Assembly: GCA_041781135.1 (NCBI GenBank)
Contig: JBHAZV010000053.1
Coordinates: 1 to 11,029, forward strand
Length of the DNA: 11,029 nucleotides
Direction of reading: 5' to 3'
From: JAUMXJ01 sp041781135
GTDB lineage: Bacteria > Bacillota > Clostridia > Peptostreptococcales > Acidaminobacteraceae
The translations under genes were made by a program, and so were the position numbers. Positions 5,971 through 11,029 of the stretch are shown here, piece after piece; the first letter of the stretch is position 1; every line of letters starts with the position of its first letter. The notes beneath the pieces are model-generated. The model saw only the letters and a list, made by a program, of their open reading frames with translations, did no database searches and was not told the DNA's origin.

Positions 5971-7233
5971 TCACTGTCTGATTGTACGCTTATTTTCGCC
6001 ATTAAGCAACACGACATCCGCGCACCCGTTAAACTCAGCTAACCTCTTTGCTGCCCGACGAACGGCGGATAGCAAATTCTTTGTACCACGCACGCCATCC
6101 TCAAACCACAGATTTTTTATTATCAACATTCCATTCTTTCTGTCTGCCTGCGCCTCTATCCTGCCGACAAAATGCTCGCCGCAGAGCACAGGCAATACAT
6201 AGTAGCCAAACCTGCGCTTAGATTCGGGAGTGTAGATCTCCCACGAATACTCAAATCCCCATAAAGCTGCAACAAGCTTTCTATCCCAAAGCATAGGATC
6301 GAGCGGAGCAAGAAATTCAAGGCGTTCATAGTGAGGCGCTGCATTTTCACATTTTTCATTCTCTGCACGCACAGCTGAGCCGTCAATCTCTGCTCCAAGC
6401 AGAGCCTCGTCTTCGCGAAGTATGTACAGCGACTGCTTTATTCCGTCCACGCGAACCTCGGAAATTCTGCGCTCTCGTACAAGCTGTTCAAACGCAGTCT
6501 GCCGCTCATCCGAAGTCATCCCGATTCCAAGAAACGCGTCCGAATTCCTGTTCCAGAGCATACCGACTGCGCCTATGCGCCTGCAGATGCGCCACTTTAT
6601 AAAATCAATTCCTTCGCTCAAAGGATTTTCGGAGCTGATTATCTCCGCCGACAAATGCCGAGAAGCTATATCGTAACTCTTACGAGAACCGGATTTGCCG
6701 TATATAATGAGCGCGCCTTCGGTATACAGCTGTTCGAGCACTGCGCGTGACGCATCTGTTTTTTTGTGACTGCTGCCGCTCCAATGAATCGCAGACTGCC
6801 AGACGATTTTTGCATCTATAGGAAGCTCGTCGCTGCGCACCGCGCCGTTTTTTTCTATATATCCAATTGTTTCGTCCAAAAAAGGTTTGACTTCGGGAAA
6901 TTTTTCTCTGTTTTTTACGCTTTTCTCGCGATAACTTGAAAAATATTTCCAGTCCTCAATCGGAAATATAGACAGCTGTTTATCATAATAATCTATGAGA
7001 GTCCTATCCTTGTAAAGCATCTCCGCGAGCATCTCTCTGCTGAAATTTCTAACTCGCGACTGCAATGTAAGCTCGGCATTCTTGCCGCATATGTCCACTG
7101 GATCGTACTGTATACAGCCGGCGCTGCGCATATACTTAAGTGCGCCTTCCTTACCTGCAAAGATATGTTCGCCAAGAAGTCCGTTTTTGCGGAGCAGAAA
7201 GCGCCTTGCCTGTTCTTTTGTAATTTTGATCAT
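5971..7233 (-). CDS. ycaQ: YcaQ/AlkX-type winged-helix DNA glycosylase (HTH_42 family)
   Basis: A 420-residue member of the HTH_42 (formerly DUF1006) family, close to the 410 residues of E. coli YcaQ. Family members excise alkylated bases and unhook interstrand crosslinks: AlkZ protects azinomycin producers, and the YcaQ/AlkX branch acts on several crosslinks. Residues 41-46 read I-Q-Y-D-P-V, so the catalytic motif is Gln-aromatic-Asp (Gln42, Asp44). This is the Q-x-D form of the YcaQ/AlkX branch rather than the Q-x-Q of AlkZ. Also typical are 'Y-D-K-Q-L-S-I-F-P' and, near the C-terminus, 'F-L-A-P-L-D-P-M-L-W-D-R'. I chose ATG 7233, where homology begins ('I-T-K-E-Q-A-R-R-F'). The frame extends to 7335, but that region runs into the divergent promoters. 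No ribosome binding site precedes ATG 7233, and a -10 box ends 7 nt upstream, suggesting a leaderless mRNA. Confidence 0.85.
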   Translation of the reverse strand: MIKITKEQARRFLLRKNGLLGEHIFAGKEGALKYMRSAGCIQYDPVDICGKNAELTLQSRVRNFSREMLAEMLYKDRTLIDYYDKQLSIFPIEDWKYFSSYREKSVKNREKFPEVKPFLDETIGYIEKNGAVRSDELPIDAKIVWQSAIHWSGSSHKKTDASRAVLEQLYTEGALIIYGKSGSRKSYDIASRHLSAEIISSENPLSEGIDFIKWRICRRIGAVGMLWNRNSDAFLGIGMTSDERQTAFEQLVRERRISEVRVDGIKQSLYILREDEALLGAEIDGSAVRAENEKCENAAPHYERLEFLAPLDPMLWDRKLVAALWGFEYSWEIYTPESKRRFGYYVLPVLCGEHFVGRIEAQADRKNGMLIIKNLWFEDGVRGTKNLLSAVRRAAKRLAEFNGCADVVLLNGENKRTIRQ

Positions 7234-7240
7234 CAAGTCG

Positions 7241-7249
7241 ATTCTATCA
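7241..7249 (-). promoter_or_regulatory. Extended -10 promoter of the ycaQ operon
   Basis: On the minus strand TG (7249-7248), one base, and TAGAAT (7246-7241) form an extended -10 element. No convincing -35 box is found 16-18 nt upstream. Exactly 7 nt (7240-7234) separate it from ATG 7233, so the transcript would start at or next to the start codon. Confidence 0.5.
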
Positions 7250-7296
7250 GAATTTGCGCCAAAAAGTCCGCCGTTGTGGAATAAAGCCGCACAATT

Positions 7297-7305
7297 TGTT
7301 ATGAT
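7297..7305 (+). promoter_or_regulatory. Extended -10 promoter of the glycosyltransferase gene
   Basis: TG (7297-7298), one base, then TATGAT (7300-7305) form an extended -10 element. A TTGTGG at 7274-7279 is a poor -35 candidate, with a 20-nt spacer. The start site would be near 7312, just before the ribosome binding site GGAGG at 7317-7321. It lies back to back with the ycaQ promoter, whose -10 is about 50 bp away. Confidence 0.5.
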
Positions 7306-7325
7306 TACTATCAAACGGAGGAAAA

Positions 7326-8600
7326 ATGAACACAAAAAAATTTCTCATGATTGCAAACCAATTTCCGCCAATGGGCGGCAGCGGTGTTCAAAGAAGCTCA
7401 AAATTCGCCAAATTTCTGCCAACTTTTGGATATAAGGCTGTAGTGCTGACAAAAACCGCTCCAAAAAAGCAGGATCAAACCCTTATGAAGGACATAAGCA
7501 GCGACACCGAGATTCTAAGAGTCAAAGGCGCCGACGTCACAAATAAATTCAGCTTTTTCGCCGTGTTCAACAAGCTATTCGGAAAACACTTCTGCATTCC
7601 GGATTCCGAAATCTTCTGGGTGAAAAAAGCAATAAGTGAGGCGTTCAAAAGATTAAAAAAAGGCGATATTTCCCTTGTGTACAGCACAAGCTTCCCTTAT
7701 TCCGACCACCTCGTCGGACTTGCGGTAAAAAAAGAATTCCCACATATCCCTTGGGTCGCAGATTTCCGCGACGAATGGACGCTAAATCAGTACATGATCG
7801 ACATCGGCTACTCAAAATCGCGAATTGCAAAAGAAAAGGCGATGGAACTCGAAGTGCTTCGAACAGCCGACTTTATAATTGCAAACACAGAGAGCATGCA
7901 AAAAGGGTTTGTCTCGCTTGCGCCGGAAATCGCCCAAAAAATTATAACCATCCCAAATGGTTTCGACTCCGACGACTTCGCCGAGACAATCGATACGACT
8001 ATGGACACTTCCAAATTTACCCTGACCCATGCCGGTTCAATGTACGGAAGACGTAAGCCCGATACATTGTTAAAGGCGGTTTCGGAGCTTGCATCCGAAA
8101 ACAAAATAGATAAGTCCAAGCTTTCGATAGAGTTTATAGGAAATATAAAATCACGGCGCATAAACGCACTCGCCCTCGAACTTGGTCTCTCCGACGTGGT
8201 AAAAACCATATCATACATGCCGCATGACGAGCTCATAAAAAAGCTTTATTCATCTTCTGCGCTGCTGCTGCTTGAGGGTTCGGGAGCAGGCTCAGGAAAT
8301 TTCTCGCCTGGAAAAACTTTCGAGTATATAAAACTCGACCGAAAAATTCTTGCCGCAGTACCGGAAAACGGCGAGGCCGCAAACATCGTCAAGACTACAA
8401 ACTCAGGCAAGGTCGCAAATTCCGCCGATAAGGAAGAAATTAAACGCGCATTTTTAGAGCTTTACGAAGAATTCTTTGCGGGCAATATCTATCCTGCAAG
8501 CAACAATGAAGCTATACAAAGATACGACCGAAGAAATCAGGCAAGAATGCTTGCGGAGGTCTTTGACCACCTTTTACAGAACACACCCGCCTTGCGCTAA
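7326..8600 (+). CDS. GT4-like glycosyltransferase (GT-B fold)
   Basis: A 424-residue cytoplasmic or membrane-associated glycosyltransferase that would move a sugar from a nucleotide donor to a growing surface glycan. The ATG has GGAGG at 7317-7321. The N-terminal acceptor domain begins 'F-L-M-I-A-N-Q-F-P-P' followed by Gly-rich G-G-S-G-V-Q-R (17-23). 'W-V-A-D-F-R-D-E-W' near residue 140 is typical of this GT4 subgroup. The C-terminal donor domain has 'H-A-G-S-M-Y-G-R-R-K-P' near 235 and the family motif 'S-P-G-K-T-F-E-Y-I-K' near 328-337, whose Glu would contact the donor sugar. No transmembrane helix is seen. Donor and acceptor are not predictable; the adjacent wecC makes UDP-ManNAcA a candidate donor in the cluster. 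It has its own promoter and a further one lies between it and wecC. Confidence 0.85.
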   Translation: MNTKKFLMIANQFPPMGGSGVQRSSKFAKFLPTFGYKAVVLTKTAPKKQDQTLMKDISSDTEILRVKGADVTNKFSFFAVFNKLFGKHFCIPDSEIFWVKKAISEAFKRLKKGDISLVYSTSFPYSDHLVGLAVKKEFPHIPWVADFRDEWTLNQYMIDIGYSKSRIAKEKAMELEVLRTADFIIANTESMQKGFVSLAPEIAQKIITIPNGFDSDDFAETIDTTMDTSKFTLTHAGSMYGRRKPDTLLKAVSELASENKIDKSKLSIEFIGNIKSRRINALALELGLSDVVKTISYMPHDELIKKLYSSSALLLLEGSGAGSGNFSPGKTFEYIKLDRKILAAVPENGEAANIVKTTNSGKVANSADKEEIKRAFLELYEEFFAGNIYPASNNEAIQRYDRRNQARMLAEVFDHLLQNTPALR

Positions 8601-8620
8601 GTGGGAATTTTTGGTATAAT
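8592..8620 (+). promoter_or_regulatory. Sigma-A promoter of wecC
   Basis: TTGCGC (8592-8597), a 17-nt spacer and a perfect TATAAT (8615-8620). The -35 box lies inside the last codons of the glycosyltransferase gene. The start site would be near 8627, so wecC and the genes after it can be expressed apart from the glycosyltransferase. Confidence 0.7.
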
Positions 8621-8624
8621 CTGA

Positions 8625-8639
8625 GCGGTTTTTAACCGC
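8625..8639 (+). promoter_or_regulatory. Stem-loop at the 5' end of the wecC transcript
   Basis: GCGGTT (8625-8630) and AACCGC (8634-8639) form a perfect 6-bp stem with a 3-nt loop. It begins about 5 nt after the TATAAT, at the predicted transcript start, and ends 4 nt before the Shine-Dalgarno GGAGG (8644-8648). There is no T-run after it, so it is not an intrinsic terminator for the gene before. It may protect the mRNA 5' end or be an operator. Confidence 0.45.
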
Positions 8640-8652
8640 CATTGGAGGAATA

Positions 8653-9933
8653 ATGAAAGTCTGTATACTTGGTTTGGGATATATTGGAATACCTACTGCC
8701 GCAACCATTGCAAACAGCGGCATAAATGTAATAGGGGTCGACCCCAACACAAAAATTGTAGACGCAATAAACGCCGGAAAACTGCCGATAGAAGAACCCG
8801 GCCTTGCAGAGCTGCTGAAAAGCGTCTGTGACAGGGGCTTGCTGAAGGCGTCCGCCGAGGTAGAGCCGGCCGATGTGTTTATCATAGCTGTGCCGACTCC
8901 TATGAACGAAGAAAAAAAGCCGGTGCTCGACTATGTCAAGGCTGCAACGAGCAGTGTGGCTTCCGTGCTAAAAAAGGGCGACATCGTGGTGCTCGAATCG
9001 ACGTCTCCGCCGAGAACGACCGCCGATTTAATGAGACCGATTCTCGAATCCGGCGGGCTCACAGCCGGCACGGATTTCTACCTTGCACACTCGCCTGAGC
9101 GCGTTATTCCGGGCAGAATGGTCGAAGAGCTGATCTCCAACGATCGCGTCATAGGCGGCATCAACGCCGTTTCCGCCGAAAAAACGGCAGAATTCTACAA
9201 AAAATTTGTACAAGGCGAGATTCACACTACCGACGCAACAACTGCCGAAATGTGCAAACTGCTGGAGAACTCGTTTCGCGGCGTAAACATAGCGATTGCA
9301 AACGAAATAGCAATACTTTCGGAAAAAGTCGGCGTAAATGCATGGGAGGTCATAAACCTCGCAAACAAACATCCGAGAGTCAATATACTGCAGCCCGGTC
9401 CGGGCGTCGGTGGGCACTGCATTGCAATAGACCCATGGTTTGTAGTCAGCGCAGACGAACAGAGCGCCCCGCTGATAAAAGCCGCAATGCTGCTCAACGA
9501 ATCCATGCCATACCGGCAGTTCAAAAGAATAAAGGAAATACTTGGCGGTTTTGCAATAGGCGGAGGCAATTCCGACCGCAAAAAAATCGCATTCCTCGGC
9601 GCTGCATTCAAGCCAAACACAGACGATTTCAGACACAGTCCGGTAATAGAGATAATCGAGCTATTATCCGACATCAACGGAATAGAAATTGCAGTATTCG
9701 ACCCTCATATCGATTCAGAAGCTGCTATTAAAGGGCTGGTGGATTCTCCGGAAGATGCTTTCAAAGACGCCGACCTCGTATGTCTTGCAGTACATCACGA
9801 TGAATTTTACAAGCTCGACTACCACAGGCTTTTCGGACTGTGCAGAAACAAAAGGCTCTTTGATATGCGAAATGCGCTTCCGAACCTCCAAGCCGAAATA
9901 ACCGGACTCGATTACTACCTGCTCGGCCGATAA
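8653..9933 (+). CDS. wecC: UDP-N-acetyl-D-mannosamine dehydrogenase
   Basis: A 426-residue NAD-dependent enzyme that oxidises UDP-ManNAc twice to UDP-N-acetyl-D-mannosaminuronate for capsule or teichuronic-type polymers. The ATG has GGAGG at 8644-8648. The Rossmann motif is G-L-G-Y-I-G (7-12). 'A-H-S-P-E-R-V-I-P-G' lies near 150 and the helix 'E-M-C-K-L-L-E-N-S-F-R' near 200. The catalytic Cys256 is in 'Q-P-G-P-G-V-G-G-H-C-I-A-I-D-P-W-F', the form typical of the WecC subgroup rather than UDP-glucose dehydrogenase. A C-terminal UDP-binding domain ends with 'F-D-M-R-N'. The length is normal. The partner epimerase (wecB) that makes UDP-ManNAc is not in the window. The glycosyltransferase before and the DUF4330 pair after suggest a surface-polysaccharide cluster. 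UDP-N-acetylglucosamine dehydrogenase (WbpA-like) is the main alternative. Confidence 0.88.
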   Translation: MKVCILGLGYIGIPTAATIANSGINVIGVDPNTKIVDAINAGKLPIEEPGLAELLKSVCDRGLLKASAEVEPADVFIIAVPTPMNEEKKPVLDYVKAATSSVASVLKKGDIVVLESTSPPRTTADLMRPILESGGLTAGTDFYLAHSPERVIPGRMVEELISNDRVIGGINAVSAEKTAEFYKKFVQGEIHTTDATTAEMCKLLENSFRGVNIAIANEIAILSEKVGVNAWEVINLANKHPRVNILQPGPGVGGHCIAIDPWFVVSADEQSAPLIKAAMLLNESMPYRQFKRIKEILGGFAIGGGNSDRKKIAFLGAAFKPNTDDFRHSPVIEIIELLSDINGIEIAVFDPHIDSEAAIKGLVDSPEDAFKDADLVCLAVHHDEFYKLDYHRLFGLCRNKRLFDMRNALPNLQAEITGLDYYLLGR

Positions 9934-9962
9934 AACGAATTATTAAGAAACAAAGGAGAACT

Positions 9963-10436
9963 ATGAAGAAAAAACTCAATATAATAGACTTTATCGTAAT
10001 TCTGTGCGTCGCGTGCGCGCTGATTTTTACAGTAATAAAACTAAAAGGCGGGGGCGACTCCGCCGCAAACATTTTTACCGGAAGCCAGAAAGTCATTATA
10101 GAATGCGAAGCGCGCGAAGTCCTGCCATTCCTCGCAGACAAACTGACAGTGGGCGATGTGCTTGTATCGCAAAAAAAATATCAGGACGGTAAAATAATAG
10201 AGATCGCAGCTGAGGACGATTTTACAATAGGCGCGATAGACGGCAAAATTGTAAAAATCCCGCGCCCGGAATACAAATTTATCCGTTTGAAAATCGAAGC
10301 AAATGTAAACCGCTACGGTTCGTACATGGAACAAGGCGGACAACCGATCCAAGTTGGAAATAAATACTATGTAAAAACGGAAAACGCGATGTTCCTTTCC
10401 ATAATTTCGCGAGTCACAATGGTGGAGGATAAGTAA
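9963..10436 (+). CDS. DUF4330 membrane protein, first of a tandem pair
   Basis: A 157-residue protein of the DUF4330 family, whose function I do not know. A strong AAAGGAG (9952-9958) precedes the ATG by 4 nt. After a Lys-rich start, one hydrophobic segment at about 7-27 with 'N-I-I-D-F' at its head would anchor it, leaving an outside domain of about 125 residues. That domain has 'V-G-D-V-L' near 62-66 followed by a 'G-K-I-I-E-I' strand, the same order as in the next gene. It sits 29 nt after wecC and 2 nt before its paralogue. An accessory role in polysaccharide assembly or export is inferred from context only. No catalytic motif is visible. Confidence 0.75.
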   Translation: MKKKLNIIDFIVILCVACALIFTVIKLKGGGDSAANIFTGSQKVIIECEAREVLPFLADKLTVGDVLVSQKKYQDGKIIEIAAEDDFTIGAIDGKIVKIPRPEYKFIRLKIEANVNRYGSYMEQGGQPIQVGNKYYVKTENAMFLSIISRVTMVEDK

Positions 10437-10438
10437 AA

Positions 10439-10933
10439 GTGGAATCAAAAAAGAGTTTTTTGAAAATCGGCAAAATTCATATATTTGATATAGCGATAGT
10501 ACTGCTCTTAATCGCAGTAGCGTTCGGAATTGCAAACAAAATGTCCGGCGGAGAGCTCGCAAAAACCATAATGAACGAAAAAGAAGTGCGAGTAAGGGTC
10601 ACAGTGCTGACAGAGCCGTACAGCGAATACCTGCTGAGCGGGATCAAAACAGGCGATAGGTTAGCAGAGGCAAAGACATACATCGATGCTTCCATAACCA
10701 AGGTAGAAATACTGCCGATTCAAATCAGCCTCACAGACAATAACGGCGACCTCGTAATCGGCGAAGATCCGTTTAACAAACAGGCGCTCATCACATACGA
10801 AGGCACAGCTACCTACAAAGAACCGCTTTATACAATCAGCAACAGCGACCTCGTGCCCGGAAACAAGACTTTCCTCATAACAGATACCCTAAACATCGTC
10901 GTTTGGATCAAGGATCTGGAGATAATCGAATAG
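10439..10933 (+). CDS. DUF4330 membrane protein, second of a tandem pair
   Basis: A 164-residue paralogue of the previous gene. The start is GTG 10439, 2 nt after the previous stop, with GGAGG at 10424-10428 still inside the upstream gene, so translation is coupled. A hydrophobic anchor at about 15-33 is preceded by 'I-H-I-F-D', matching the 'N-I-I-D' head of its neighbour. The outside part has 'T-G-D-R-L' near 71-75 followed by an 'I-T-K-V-E-I' strand. Sequence identity to the first copy looks low outside these anchors, so the duplication is probably old, or the two are subunits of a heteromer. Function unknown; the next gene starts one base after its stop. Confidence 0.72.
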   Translation: MESKKSFLKIGKIHIFDIAIVLLLIAVAFGIANKMSGGELAKTIMNEKEVRVRVTVLTEPYSEYLLSGIKTGDRLAEAKTYIDASITKVEILPIQISLTDNNGDLVIGEDPFNKQALITYEGTATYKEPLYTISNSDLVPGNKTFLITDTLNIVVWIKDLEIIE

Positions 10934-10934
10934 T

Positions 10935-11029
10935 ATGCAGAAATTGACAAAACTCATCGAAAGCAGTTTTATATTCCGATTTATAAGTTTTTTTATAAAT
11001 GAAGCCGCTCACTCGTTTTTTTTCAGAGC
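10935..11029 (+). CDS. N-terminus of a probable O-antigen ligase/polymerase-type membrane protein (cut by window edge)
   Basis: An open frame begins at ATG 10935, one base after the previous stop TAG, and runs to the window end (31 codons). The sequence starts M-Q-K-L-T-K-L-I-E-S-S and continues with short hydrophobic and Phe-rich stretches. A start of this 'I-E-x-S-hydrophobic-hydrophobic-R' kind is one I associate with clostridial O-antigen ligase (Wzy_C) family proteins in polysaccharide clusters. A GGAG lies at 10918-10921, 13 nt away, rather far, so coupling to the upstream gene is likely. The product call rests on a short stretch plus context and is tentative; that a gene starts here is more certain. 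Confidence 0.5.
   Translation, partial: MQKLTKLIESSFIFRFISFFINEAAHSFFFR

Noticed and set aside
9028..9636. Minus-strand frame of about 200 codons inside wecC
   Set aside because: It is a shadow of a well-supported gene, with no ribosome binding site, promoter or family-like sequence.
1..11029. A defence, CRISPR, phage or other mobile system
   Set aside because: No direct-repeat array, nuclease/toxin pair, integrase, transposase or retron-like element was found on either strand; the gene content is core replication, cell-wall, repair and polysaccharide functions.

Overview
The window looks like an ordinary chromosomal segment from an anaerobic Bacillota of the class Clostridia. The reasons are a DnaD-domain protein directly followed by a DnaI/DnaC-type helicase loader (the Gram-positive replication-initiation set-up), purine-rich AGGAGG-type ribosome binding sites, sigma-A-like promoters and medium-low GC. 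I see no rRNA, tRNA, CRISPR array, transposase, integrase or phage gene. Naming the genus from sequence alone is not possible.

Layout. (1) Positions 1-255 are an intergenic region between an unidentified leftward gene at the edge and the rightward replication pair. It holds a leftward promoter, a perfect 13-bp inverted repeat around an AT-rich promoter zone, and two mutually exclusive hairpins, one of which would hide the ribosome binding site. (2) 256-2456, rightward: a DnaD-type protein with a duplicated C-terminal domain and a zinc-finger helicase loader, probably one operon. (3) 2502-4188, leftward: a membrane-anchored lytic transglycosylase with its own, apparently leaderless, promoter, and an unrecognised winged-helix protein whose linker is built from 12-bp tandem repeats. 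(4) 4267-4911, rightward: a DUF2200-DUF1905 fusion, overlapping tail-to-tail with the next operon. (5) 4889-7233, leftward operon: a YcaQ/AlkX-type DNA glycosylase, a FlK-type hotdog thioesterase and a HutD/Ves cupin. (6) 7326-11029, rightward: the start of a surface-polysaccharide cluster with a GT4 glycosyltransferase, UDP-ManNAc dehydrogenase (WecC type), two tandem DUF4330 membrane proteins and the first 31 codons of what resembles an O-antigen ligase/polymerase.

How the parts work together. Genes in region 2 would load the replicative helicase. Region 6 would make UDP-N-acetylmannosaminuronate and use it in a cell-surface glycan. The operon in region 5 joins two families known from self-resistance and detoxification (alkylated-DNA unhooking, toxic acyl-CoA hydrolysis), so a protective role is possible but unproven.

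I found no clear new defence or mobile system. The points most worth checking are regulatory: two genes whose start codon lies exactly 7 nt after a -10 element with no ribosome binding site, the Shine-Dalgarno-sequestering alternative hairpins before the DnaD gene, the stem-loop at the very 5' end of the wecC transcript, and the minisatellite linker. All are read from sequence and none has been tested.
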